Shown piece by piece: positions 34,142 through 43,770 of a stretch of 64,000 bases of DNA. The position numbers and the translations under genes are program-made. Source of the DNA: Herbaspirillum rhizosphaerae (lineage in GTDB: Bacteria; Pseudomonadota; Gammaproteobacteria; Burkholderiales; Burkholderiaceae_D); assembly GCF_001189965.1 (NCBI RefSeq), contig NZ_LFLU01000001.1, positions 248,001-312,000 of the forward strand, given 5' to 3'. Positions within the stretch are counted from its first letter, which is position 1. Each line of letters begins with the position of its first letter. The notes under the pieces are model-generated. The model ran no database searches. It had not been told where the DNA came from and saw only the letters and a program-made list of their open reading frames with translations.

Positions 34142-35958
34142 ATGACTTTCCGCAAACCACCCTTATTGATGACCGTCGTCGCGCTGTGTGCGATGGCGGT
34201 TTTTTTTACGACCTACTATATTGCCGCCGACAAGGCGCGCAACGACTTGCGCGCTGCCGGCCAGCGCCAGTTGCAGATCGTCGCGCTGGACTTGCAGTCG
34301 ATACTCGACAAGTTCGAGACCATGCCGTTTGCGCTGGGCGCCCTGGCGGACGTCGATCAGGTGCTGCATCGTCCTGACGATGCCCAGGCGATTGCGCGCC
34401 TGAACCAGACGCTGCAGTCGATTCAGCGCCAGTCGCGTGTGCTGGCGATCTACATGATGGACAGCAAGGGCAAGACCCTGGCCGCCAGCAACTGGAATGA
34501 AGACACCAGTTTCATCGGCCGCGATTTCGGCTTTCGTCCTTACTTCATCGAAGCACTGGCCGGGCGCGCCGGGCGTTTCTACGGCATCGGCAATGTCTCC
34601 AGCGAGCCGGGCTATTTCATGGCGCAGCCGATTTATCCGGCGGGTGCGCCGCGCGGGCAGGGCGCGCCGATCGGCGTCATGGCCGTCAAAGTGGATCTGT
34701 CCGAATTCGAACACACCTGGCGCAGCAGCGACGATCCGATCACGCTGGTCGACAGCAGCGGCGTGGTGTTCCTGAGCAATCGCCCGCAGTGGAAATACCA
34801 TAGCCTGCGCCCGCTCGACAGCCGCAGGCAGCAGGAGCTGGCCGGCACGCATCAGTACGCCGACCAGCCGATCACTTCCGTCGCTTCCCTGCGCAAGGAC
34901 TGGCGTCGCGGTTTCGGCGAGCACATCATGCAGCCGATCGCCAGGCAGGGATGGCAGTTGATGCTGTTTCCCTCGCAGGCGCGCATCGCCCGCACCGCGC
35001 TGTTGTGGGCGACCTGGGTGGCGCTGGTGATGGCGATTGCGGCCATTTCGCTGTGGGCGCTGTATCAGCGCAGACGGCGTCTGCAAGAACGCCTGGAGTC
35101 GCGCGACGCCCTGCGCCGTGCGGCGCAGGAACTGGACGCCACCATTGCGCTTCGCACGCAGGAGCTGCGCGTCGCCAATCAGGCGCTGGAAGGCCGCTAT
35201 GCGACCCTGAAGCATACCGAGAGCATGTTGCGCTCCACGCAGGGCGAACTGGTGCAGGCCGGCAAGCTGGCCATGCTGGGGCAGATGGCTGCCGGCATGA
35301 CGCATGAGCTGAACCAGCCGCTGGCCGCCATTCGCGCCTTTGCCGACAACGCCGTGCAATTCATCCGGCGCAACCAGTTGCCGCAGGTTGCGGAAAACCT
35401 CGAACACATCAGCAGCGCCAGCGCCCACATGGGCAAGATCATCGCCCAGCTCAAGGGCTTCGCGCGCAAGAGCAGCGACGCCATCGCCATCGTCGACCTG
35501 CCGCAAACCGTGGAGGCCGCCGTGCTCTTGCTGCGCAATGAATTCCAGCAGCAGGCGGTCGCCATCGAGATCGACGTGCGCCATCCGGTGCAAGTCATGG
35601 GCGACGCCGTGCGCACCGAGCAGGTGCTGATCAATCTGCTGCGCAACGCCATCGATGCGGTCGACGGCGTCGAGCTGGTGGCCGACAAGCGCGTGACGGT
35701 GATTCTCGATCGTGAAGGCAAGGAGGTCGTGATTCGCATCCGCGACACCGGGCCGGGCATTCCCGACGACGTGGCGCCGCATCTGTTCGAACCTTTCTTC
35801 ACCACCAAATCCACCGGCAAAGGGCTGGGACTCGGCCTGGCGATTTCATCGTCGATCGTGCAGGCGATGAACGGCCAGCTGTCGGCGCATAATCTGCCCG
35901 AAGGCGGCGCGGAATTCATCGTGCGGCTGCCGGAGATCCCGGAAACGAGCGAGAACAC

Positions 35959-35962
<4 letters not shown>
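34142..35962 (+). CDS. DctB-type sensor histidine kinase
   Basis: A 606-residue membrane kinase: helix 1 (residues 8-27), a large periplasmic double-Cache-like sensor (about 30-285, with YMMDSKGKTLAASN and VDSSGVVFLSNRPQWKY), helix 2 (about 287-308), a coiled linker and a DctB-like HisKA domain (MTHELNQPLAAIRAFADNA, phospho-His388). The catalytic domain has N box INLLRNAIDAV, DTGPGIP and GKGLGLGLAIS. It probably senses 2-oxoglutarate or C4-dicarboxylates outside and phosphorylates the overlapping regulator. The two genes share 4 bases (ATGA). Confidence 0.92.
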
Positions 35963-37311
<1,349 letters not shown>

Positions 37312-37501
37312 GGGAAGCAGGCAGCAAAGTTAAAATGCGCAGCTCTCGTGCACTGGCTGCCGATCGCGCTATATTTAACGTATGTCCTTTGTTTTTGACA
37401 GGGGCTGGGTTAGACTTTTGGCCTAGGGAAATATTGGGTGCGATTTCAAGCTGTGCAGTTCATCATCAAACAGCATCGGACCCGTCAATATGGGGAATGT
37501 C

Positions 37502-37645
37502 ATGAAGCGCTTTATCGCCTTGTCGCTGGCCGCCTGCATCGCTCTTGTCCTGTGCGCCTGCGAACGTACCGAATTCGAAAAAAAATCCGAGCGTGACGCC
37601 GATGCGCGCCGCGCCATCAATACCAAGCCAAAGCCACAGTACTGA
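37502..37645 (+). CDS. Small lipoprotein
   Basis: A 47-residue frame, MKRFIALSLAACIALVLCAC at the start, is a textbook lipoprotein signal (lipobox LCAC, Cys20), then a highly charged tail (ERTEFEKKSERDADARRAIN) ending KPKPQY. A GGGGAATGTC site precedes the ATG at 37502. Small charged lipoproteins of this kind (entericidin-like in style) often follow regulators. Too short for the usual cut-offs; no family is recognised. Confidence 0.6.
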   Translation: MKRFIALSLAACIALVLCACERTEFEKKSERDADARRAINTKPKPQY

Positions 37646-37706
37646 TTTGCGCTGATGGCGTGTTGACGTTGCGTTGGACTGCGTTGAATTCCGGCTCTGA
37701 AACGGC

Positions 37707-38126
37707 TCAGTAACGCTGCGGCCAGGATTTCGGTGTCTTGTACGCGTGGCTGACTACGATGCGCGTGGCCGCAATCAGGCCGCTCAGTCCCAGCACCAGT
37801 TGCGTCAGCGTATCGCCGGGCAGCGCCCACACCGATGACGTGGGCGTCGCGACGCCGGTTGCCGCGGTGATCACCGGCGCCGCCCATTGCGCTTCTTCGG
37901 TGACATCGAGCAGGATGTCGCCTTCCGAGGTCGTATGCATATAGACTTCGCCGCCCAGCTCCAGGCAAAAACAGATGCCGTAGCCCCTGGTGTTGTCCTT
38001 CTTGACCGCCTGCTGCAAATCCCGGTTGTAGTTATCTATCCACGCTTCCACGTCATAGGTGGTCGTGAGGACGATCCACGGGCGGGCAGGGTGGATATCG
38101 CTGGGATCCGGGTTCTGGTCTTGCAT
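37707..38126 (-). CDS. Hypothetical protein with probable C-terminal membrane helix
   Basis: A 139-residue protein. The N-terminal half is soluble (RPWIVLTTTYDVEAWIDNYN and KDNTRGYGICFCLELGGEVY); the second half has a hydrophobic stretch (TLTQLVLGLSGLIAATRIVV, about 103-123). Family unknown. No strong ribosome site precedes the ATG at 38126, so a later start is possible. It converges with the small lipoprotein gene. Confidence 0.5.
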   Translation of the reverse strand: MQDQNPDPSDIHPARPWIVLTTTYDVEAWIDNYNRDLQQAVKKDNTRGYGICFCLELGGEVYMHTTSEGDILLDVTEEAQWAAPVITAATGVATPTSSVWALPGDTLTQLVLGLSGLIAATRIVVSHAYKTPKSWPQRY

Positions 38127-38340
38127 AGGGCGTGCTGCAAATAGGCTGTCGTATGGAGAGATGCATTATCGCCTTATTTCGAAATTGAATCGAAATTCAT
38201 TCGGCTGGCAAGAATCGATTACCTTTATGGTCGCAGGGGGTGAAGTCTGGCGGGCTTCCCGCAAGCCCGGCCAAGATCTGCTCCATTTTTACTTGATGTT
38301 TTCCATGCGCGAAAATCAAATCATTCAGAAAGAAGAAAGC

Positions 38341-39372
38341 ATGCTCTCCCATTTCACTGTGCATCTGCCTGCATCACTGCGTAAAGTCGCAACGGTTCTC
38401 GCTCTGCTGGCCGGCGTTATTTATAGCCATCATGCCTGCGCTCAGCAAAAAATCGCTTTCCCCTCGATGGAATATGCCAACAAGTTCGAGATGGCCAAAA
38501 AGCCGGGCAAGCCTGTCGAGATCTTCGGTTATCTCTCGATGCCGACCATTCCTGTCAGCGGCAAGATTCCGGTAGTGATCATTGCCCACGGCAGCGCCGG
38601 GATAGAAGCCAAAGACACCGGATTCTGGGCGCCGTATTTCAACAAGCTGGGTTTTGCCAGCTTCGTCGTCGACTCGTTCACGCCGCGCGGTGTGACCAGC
38701 ACGGTCGATGATCAGGGTATGGTCAGCAACGCAGCTGACACCGCCGATGCGTTTTTCGCGTTGAAACTCATCGCTGCCGACCCACGTTTCGACGCCGGTA
38801 AAGTCGGCATCATCGGCTTCAGCCGCGGTAGCCTTGCCGCCAATGAAACCTCGATCAAGACCTTCCGCGACAATGTTTTGCGTGCGGACAAGAACCTGCA
38901 GTTTGCTTTCCATATCCCCGTCTATGCGGGCTGCCAGAACTCGCGCTACCGCAAGAACGGCAGCTTTGACCGCACCGGCGCGCCGATGCTGTTTTTGATG
39001 GGCAGCAAGGATGACTACACGCCTGCCAAATTTTGTCTCGACCAGATCAAAGGTTTGCAGGAAGAATATCCGGGCGTCATCGACTATCGCGTCTATGAGG
39101 GCGCCAACCACAGTTTCGACAACAACCAGGGGGCGCATTATCTCCAGATGGGCACTTCGACCCGCGATTGTCCGATGGTGGAAACCGACGTCCCATCCTG
39201 GTCCAGGTCAGTCGTCCCCACCGGTCAGCGCCTGTTGCCGGCAGAAGAAAACCGGATGTATAAAGACTGCGTGAAGCGAGGCGTGACGGTCGGTTCCTAC
39301 GACAGCAAATATCGCAACCTGGCAGCCAAGGACATCGAAGACTTCCTGCGCCAGATCAAGATGATCGACTGA
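38341..39372 (+). CDS. Secreted dienelactone-hydrolase-like alpha/beta hydrolase
   Basis: A 343-residue protein with a signal peptide (helix about 15-30, cleavage near HACAQQ). IPVVIIAHGSAGIEAKD is the oxyanion strand, GIIGFSRGSLAAN the nucleophile elbow (Ser in FSRG, as in dienelactone hydrolase-type enzymes), FLMGSKDDYTPAKFCLDQ the acid region and GANHSFDN the His. It is longer than classical dienelactone hydrolase because of a C-terminal block with several Cys (RDCPMVE, YKDCVKRG). The ATG at 38341 gives a proper signal. Substrate unknown. It converges on the GST gene. Confidence 0.82.
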   Translation: MLSHFTVHLPASLRKVATVLALLAGVIYSHHACAQQKIAFPSMEYANKFEMAKKPGKPVEIFGYLSMPTIPVSGKIPVVIIAHGSAGIEAKDTGFWAPYFNKLGFASFVVDSFTPRGVTSTVDDQGMVSNAADTADAFFALKLIAADPRFDAGKVGIIGFSRGSLAANETSIKTFRDNVLRADKNLQFAFHIPVYAGCQNSRYRKNGSFDRTGAPMLFLMGSKDDYTPAKFCLDQIKGLQEEYPGVIDYRVYEGANHSFDNNQGAHYLQMGTSTRDCPMVETDVPSWSRSVVPTGQRLLPAEENRMYKDCVKRGVTVGSYDSKYRNLAAKDIEDFLRQIKMID

Positions 39373-39375
39373 TCA

Positions 39376-39996
39376 TCAATGGAACATCGCTTCACGCGCT
39401 AGCGCCGCCTGCACGGAAGAGCGTGCGCGAATGCGTTCCAGATAGGCGGCAATGGCCGGCCAGCCGTTGAGATCGATGGCGAAGTAGCGGGTCCATTGCA
39501 GCACGGTGAAGAGGTAGGCATCCGCCACGGTGAAGTTTTCGCCGAGCAGATAATCACGTTGCTGCAAGTCGTGTTCGATCTGCTTGAGGCGTTTGTTCAG
39601 CTTGTCTTTGAATATCCGTTTCACCTCTTCCGGAATCGCCCCATTGAACAGCGGGCTGAGGCCGGCGTGGATTTCACTGGTGATGAAGTTCAGCATCTCC
39701 TGCAAGCGCACGCGTTCCCATGTGCCGTTGGCCGGCGCCAGGCCGGATTCCGGTTTCAGGTCTGCCAGGTATTGCAGGATGGCGGGGCCCTCCGTCAGGA
39801 CTTCGCCGTTGGCAAGCTGCAGCGCTGCGACGTATCCCTTGGGATTGATCTTCAGGAAATCGCCGCCGTCCGAAGTCTGCTTGGTCTGGTTGTTAACCTT
39901 GATCAGCTCGAACGGCAAGCCGAGTTCGTGCAGGACGATGTGCGGCGAAAAAGAACAGGTTTCAGGCGCGAAATAAAGTTTCAAACCGGGCTTCAT
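39376..39996 (-). CDS. Glutathione S-transferase
   Basis: A 206-residue cytosolic GST of the beta class: LKLYFAPETCSFSPHIVLHE places the beta-class Cys and the thioredoxin-like start, LTEGPAILQYLADL is the glutathione-binding loop (EGPAI), and ENFTVADAYLFTVLQWTRY is the helical domain signature. The ATG at 39996 follows CCAAGGAGATTGT; the longer frame upstream is not coding. It is divergent from an HxlR regulator that may control it. Confidence 0.92.
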   Translation of the reverse strand: MKPGLKLYFAPETCSFSPHIVLHELGLPFELIKVNNQTKQTSDGGDFLKINPKGYVAALQLANGEVLTEGPAILQYLADLKPESGLAPANGTWERVRLQEMLNFITSEIHAGLSPLFNGAIPEEVKRIFKDKLNKRLKQIEHDLQQRDYLLGENFTVADAYLFTVLQWTRYFAIDLNGWPAIAAYLERIRARSSVQAALAREAMFH

Positions 39997-40144
39997 ACAA
40001 TCTCCTTGGTGACGGGGAGAGGTATTATCTCGATGGTGGTTACTGTTGTATAGAAGGCAGTTTTTTGTGGTGTAGGTACAAAAACTATACCGCTGCTTGT
40101 GTTGCTTTGTGTTGCTGACGGTGTGCAGGGACGGGGAAAATCGT

Positions 40145-40561
40145 ATGAAAGAGAATGTGTCCGGTTGTCCGGTGGAAGAAGCCATGAGCCTGGTCGGCGG
40201 ACGCTGGCGCATGCTGATTGCGCACTTCCTGCTCGACGGACCGAAGCGCTTCAACCAATTGCGCCGGGATATTCCCAACATCTCGCAGCGCATGCTGACG
40301 CTGGAGTTGCGTGCCTTGGAAGAATCCGGAATGGTATTGCGCACCGTCTACCCGGAAGTGCCGGTGCGCGTGGAATATGCCCTGACCCGCGAAGGCGAAA
40401 GGCTCAAGCCCTTGCTCGAAATGCTGCACAGTTTCGGGCGCTGGCTCAAGGCTCGGCCGCCGCGCGAGGCGGCCGAGTCGAAAGCGGCGGGTGAGCAGAC
40501 GGCGCACAAGGGCGTGACGACAAGAACGATAAAAAGAATGACGAAGAGTGCTGCGAAGTAG
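40145..40561 (+). CDS. HxlR-family transcriptional regulator
   Basis: A 138-residue winged-helix protein: CPVEEAMSLVGGRWRMLIAH with the Cys near the start common in redox-sensing HxlR proteins, then NISQRMLTLELRALEESGMV and VEYALTREGERLKPLL. The C-terminal 30 residues are Lys/Thr-rich and disordered-looking. It is divergent from GST, 148 bases away, suggesting control of that gene in response to electrophiles or oxidants. Confidence 0.9.
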   Translation: MKENVSGCPVEEAMSLVGGRWRMLIAHFLLDGPKRFNQLRRDIPNISQRMLTLELRALEESGMVLRTVYPEVPVRVEYALTREGERLKPLLEMLHSFGRWLKARPPREAAESKAAGEQTAHKGVTTRTIKRMTKSAAK

Positions 40562-40596
40562 GCAGTGTCTCTCTGCAGTATCAGGAGCTGGCCGCG

Positions 40597-41256
40597 TTAA
40601 ACCCGACGCTGCAGCTGGTACACCACCGTATCGAGCCGGCTCACGCCGCGCTCCATGAACTTCGGTTCTTTGTCCAGAATATCGCGCCGGTCGATGATGG
40701 CTGCATCGGAGTGCGACGAGTAGATCGACTGTACTTCCGGATCCTGCACCGAGAACGGCGGGCCATCCATCTGCTCCTGCGGATAGTCGAGCGTGATCAG
40801 GATGCCGCGATAGTCGCTCGCCAGCTGGCCGTAGACATGTCGTGCATACTGCGCGCGCATTGCGGCCGGCAAGGCCACCAGCGCCGCGCGGTCATACACG
40901 CCGGAACAGGTGGACAGGATCGCAGCGTCGAGTTTGAAGATGTCGCCGCAGATGATCTCGATATTGCCGGCGACGTAATGGCTGCCGTATGCCGACGCAT
41001 GGATCTGCGGCTGCAGGTTGTTTTCGCTGAAAAACTGCTCCACTGCCAGTTGCGACAACTCCGCGCCCAGCACGCGATGTCCTTGTTCCGCCAGCCACAC
41101 CATATCCAGCGACTTGCCCGCCAGCGGCACCAGCACGCGGCTGTCTTTCGGCAGCTCTAGCGTCGGCCAGTATTTTTGCAACAGCGGCGTCACGCGCGTT
41201 TGATGAAAATGCGTGCGCCCGTCGCGCCAGCGCTCCAGCCAGAATTCTGCTTCCAT
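40597..41256 (-). CDS. tpm: Thiopurine S-methyltransferase
   Basis: A 219-residue SAM-dependent methyltransferase of the bacterial TPMT family: [15 protein letters not shown] at the start, [20 protein letters not shown] as the SAM site, [20 protein letters not shown] and [16 protein letters not shown]. In bacteria these enzymes methylate thiopurines, selenium and tellurium compounds and can give metalloid tolerance. Length and motifs are standard. It converges with the HxlR gene. Confidence 0.94.
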   Translation of the reverse strand: MEAEFWLERWRDGRTHFHQTRVTPLLQKYWPTLELPKDSRVLVPLAGKSLDMVWLAEQGHRVLGAELSQLAVEQFFSENNLQPQIHASAYGSHYVAGNIEIICGDIFKLDAAILSTCSGVYDRAALVALPAAMRAQYARHVYGQLASDYRGILITLDYPQEQMDGPPFSVQDPEVQSIYSSHSDAAIIDRRDILDKEPKFMERGVSRLDTVVYQLQRRV

Positions 41257-41378
41257 GATGTGTCCCGTTGAATTGTTTGACGCCTATTGTACCGTCAGGG
41301 CGTGCACGAGCCACGATGCAGCAGGGCAAAATTGCCTTGCCTTTCATGTTAGGATTCGACGATCTTATGGAGGGAAAA

Positions 41379-41654
41379 ATGGAAACACCGGAAACGCCTG
41401 CAACCCAAGAAACACCTGCAGTACCAGACGCATGGGCAGAACGCGCCAGTGAATTGATGGCGAAAATCGAAGTCTTGCTCGAGGTGCAGCTCGGCGAATA
41501 TGAGTTGCTGAATTCGAAGCTGGAAGAATGGAAAAAGAATCCCGGGCAGGAATGGCTGACCATGGCGGATTATGAGCCTTGGCAAAATGCGCTCAAGGCG
41601 CTGGAAGAAGCGCAGCGCGAGTTTGATGCGCACATCGCCAGCCGGGCTGAGTAA
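41379..41654 (+). CDS. Small coiled-coil hypothetical protein
   Basis: A 91-residue acidic protein. A Thr/Pro/Glu-rich start (METPETPATQETPAVPD) is followed by a long amphipathic helix (MAKIEVLLEVQLGEYELLNS) and a second helix (ALKALEEAQREFDAHIASRA). GGAGGGAAAA precedes the ATG at 41379; a start a few codons upstream is possible. Family not recognised. It lies just before the tRNA-Lys islet and is not part of it. Confidence 0.6.
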   Translation: METPETPATQETPAVPDAWAERASELMAKIEVLLEVQLGEYELLNSKLEEWKKNPGQEWLTMADYEPWQNALKALEEAQREFDAHIASRAE

Positions 41655-41773
41655 GGCTGTGCTTGAACAGCATGGCCGCCATTGCGCGCGGCCATGCTGC
41701 AGTCCCGAAAACTGCCGGTCGGCTGGGCAGTCGGACCTGCATCACGGGCTTGCGATCGTTTCGCGCAAAAGAA

Positions 41774-41803
41774 AAGGACTTGAGTCTTTCGATTCAAGTC
41801 CTT
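41774..41803 (-). terminator. Terminator-like hairpin beside the decayed tRNA copy
   Basis: AAGGACTTGA and TCAAGTCCTT form a 10-base stem. Read on the minus strand it follows the decayed tRNA exactly as the hairpin at 43479 follows the intact tRNA-Lys, with the same flanking bases. Confidence 0.6.
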
Positions 41804-41839
41804 TGTATTCTTTGGTGGGGCGTGAGCGGCTCGAACACT
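41800..41839. repeat. Direct repeat copy A (tRNA-Lys 3' end)
   Basis: 40 bases identical to 43501-43540 except at one position (41827 C against T). It covers 13 bases beyond the tRNA 3' end, the CCA, the acceptor 3' strand and the T arm. The copies are 1701 bp apart. Confidence 0.85.
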
Positions 41840-41869
41840 TAAGAGTCCGTAGCTCTACTTGTGCTCCCC
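41813..41869 (-). pseudogene. Decayed tRNA-Lys copy
   Basis: Beyond the 40-base repeat, similarity to tRNA-Lys resumes after a 12-base deletion that removes the variable region and one side of the anticodon stem (TAAGAGTCCG then GCTCTAC, with two changes) and decays further in the D arm and 5' acceptor strand. It cannot fold as a tRNA. It forms the left end of the islet. Confidence 0.75.
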
Positions 41870-42009
41870 ATCACCGCTTCGGGCTGATTTGCCTCCGTCG
41901 GGAGGCTGTCTTATGCTTCTCGAAAGTGTCTGTGAAATGGGTGGCGATTCAGTTTTAAGGATGATGGATATTACTACTTAAGTTTTCTTGCTGACATCGG
42001 GAGCGAAAA

Positions 42010-43356
42010 ATGTATGCTAGTACAACAGCTATATATAAGAATCAGCCAAGTCCGATACAAGGAAAGTCCACCACTAGTCAGCCCTCCGGCTTTGTGGATA
42101 ACCGTCCTGAAAGTCTCCGGCAGCATAAACTTGTCGAGACCATTTCCAATAGCCACAGGCAAACGCTTCAACGCGAGAGAATGGCTGCTATTGGTTTTGA
42201 AAAATCTACTCATTCAGGTATCGCAAGTTCGAATGGGGGAAATATCAATGCAACGTCTAGATCGGTGAATGTTGTTCAGCGCGCCCTCAAGACGGATGGC
42301 GACCTCACTGGAATTGTCAATGCACGTGGTCACTATGGCTGGAAAGGAATGAGAACGAGACTTGTAGATGATGATGATGATGGGCATAAAAAAGCAGTTG
42401 GATTCGGTGCTGCTGTTGTAGGCGGCGGGAATCGAACAACCAATATTCAATGGGGAGAGCCGACAGCGGATTCTGGTGGAGAAGGAGTTTCCATGGTTGC
42501 AAATCCGTTAGGACCCGACCATAAGCTCGGTTCACCTCCGTCTTCAAGTGGGATTTGGGCTAATCGCAGGAGTGATTTTTCGGCATTAAGCGGTAAGCGG
42601 TATATCGCAGGTCATCTCCTGAACGACAATCTTGGAGGGCCTGGTAACGTAGCAGAAAATCTTACTGCGATTCCTAGTTCTGCAAATAGCGAACACTCTA
42701 AAAAAGTCGAAGAACCGATTAAAGAAAAAGTCAACGGGAGCGGCCAATGGATGCACTACTCGGTTCAGATTGGATATGGCACGCTTGATAGCATTAACCC
42801 CACAAATTTGGGCTACGAGGGAAGTGCCGAGGAAAAGAAGGCGAAGGCAAAAAGTCTCGGAGAATATGAAGATGGTGCCAACGCCAATACGGTCAAAATA
42901 AGATATGCCAATCAGATAAAGGCGGAATGGGGTGGGCTTGACAGCGATGGCGAAAAAACTGGGAGCACTGAAGGGAAAACGATTGCAATTGATCCGCCGA
43001 CGGACGGAAGATCGAATGCCGCAGTGGCATTGCCAGCGGTGAACACGGGAAATGTGGGCGAGCAATCTCGCACAAATATTGGACACAATAATTTGGTGCT
43101 TACTAATACGGACGACCTTCGTGCAGCACATTCAGCCCGTAAGCCAGTTGTCGAGCATCATGACGCTTATGAAGATGAGACTTCGGACTACATTCAGGTG
43201 TTGGAGGGCGAGAAAGCGGAACTAGAGCGAAAGAGAGCAGCGTTATTTGGAATCGTAAGTGATCTTCTAAGGATGGGAGTGAGAAATAGCGCAGATAATC
43301 TACAGCTACTTGAGTACTATCGCCTAGTAGCGAGATTAGCAACGTTCTACAGATAA
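42010..43356 (+). CDS. Predicted eCIS-type effector with nonspecific-nuclease-like toxin domain
   Basis: A 448-residue protein. Residues 28-41 (FVDNRPESLRQHKL) and 88-94 (VVQRALK), with Ser/Asn-rich spacers, match the N-terminal segment seen in cargo proteins of extracellular contractile injection systems (proteins of the DUF4157-associated kind). The middle has an Asp-run (120-124) and a toxin-like core: YIAGHLLNDNLGGPGNVAEN (about 198-217) with His202, followed by NLTAIPSSANSEH. This resembles the His-Asn catalytic core of bba-metal DNA/RNA nonspecific endonucleases found in polymorphic toxins. The C-terminus is a coiled helix (EGEKAELERKRAALFG). AT-richer codon use points to transfer. No sheath, baseplate or immunity gene is near. 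Domain calls come from motif reading. Confidence 0.7.
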   Translation: MYASTTAIYKNQPSPIQGKSTTSQPSGFVDNRPESLRQHKLVETISNSHRQTLQRERMAAIGFEKSTHSGIASSNGGNINATSRSVNVVQRALKTDGDLTGIVNARGHYGWKGMRTRLVDDDDDGHKKAVGFGAAVVGGGNRTTNIQWGEPTADSGGEGVSMVANPLGPDHKLGSPPSSSGIWANRRSDFSALSGKRYIAGHLLNDNLGGPGNVAENLTAIPSSANSEHSKKVEEPIKEKVNGSGQWMHYSVQIGYGTLDSINPTNLGYEGSAEEKKAKAKSLGEYEDGANANTVKIRYANQIKAEWGGLDSDGEKTGSTEGKTIAIDPPTDGRSNAAVALPAVNTGNVGEQSRTNIGHNNLVLTNTDDLRAAHSARKPVVEHHDAYEDETSDYIQVLEGEKAELERKRAALFGIVSDLLRMGVRNSADNLQLLEYYRLVARLATFYR

Positions 43357-43478
43357 ATGATAGGGATACATTTGGCAATTGCCTACAGGCGCTGCTTGCC
43401 TGGACGGATACTCGTATTGACGATTAACAGGTGATGCGGAATTTTGCGGAGCGTAGGAAAAATTGCGGAGCAAAAGAA

Positions 43479-43504
43479 AAGGGTTCCAATCGCTTGGAAC
43501 CCTT
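43479..43504 (-). terminator. Terminator of tRNA-Lys
   Basis: AAGGGTTCCAA and TTGGAACCCTT form a perfect 11-base stem with loop TCGC. On the minus strand it lies 10 bases after the tRNA and is followed by TTCTTTTG. Confidence 0.8.
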
Positions 43505-43540
43505 TGTATTCTTTGGTGGGGCGTGAGTGGCTCGAACACT
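43501..43540. repeat. Direct repeat copy B (tRNA-Lys 3' end)
   Basis: Partner of 41800-41839, 39 of 40 bases the same. This copy belongs to the intact tRNA-Lys gene. Confidence 0.85.
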
Positions 43541-43589
43541 CGACCTACGGATTAAGAGTCCGCTGCTCTACCAACTGAGCTAACGCCCC
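43514..43589 (-). tRNA. tRNA-Lys (anticodon CTT)
   Basis: A 76-base tRNA including encoded CCA. Acceptor stem GGGGCGT/ACGCCCC pairs fully, D arm GCTCAGTTGGTAGAGC, anticodon loop CTCTTAA (anticodon CTT) on stem GCGGA/TCCGT, T loop TTCGAGC on stem GAGTG/CACTC. It is functional in structure and ends at the islet. Confidence 0.95.
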
Positions 43590-43770
43590 CCGATGAAGAG
43601 GCGTGATTATAACCCGATTAATTTCAAACTTGGAAGCCCCTTTTTGAAAAAAGTCTAAAAAATTATCGTCTCCCTCTGCAAACGGTAGAAATACGGCATG
43701 CCGCCGGGATTTCTGCTTTCCTATAAGATGGATGCTCGCAGTTCCCGCCATCACAACACCAAGAACAACG

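Larger units (their letters stand above)
41800..43540. mobile_element. tRNA-Lys-associated islet with one toxin gene
   Basis: About 1.7 kb between the tRNA-Lys repeats carries one gene, at 42010-43356, whose base use is visibly AT-richer than all neighbours. The intact tRNA is at the right end with its 3' end facing the islet, the geometry left by tRNA-targeting integration. No integrase remains. Gene duplication of tRNA-Lys followed by capture is an alternative. Confidence 0.6.

Noticed and set aside
41813-41869. Second tRNA-Lys gene
   Set aside because: The 12-base loss in the anticodon/variable region and decay of the 5' acceptor strand prevent a cloverleaf; listed as a pseudogene.
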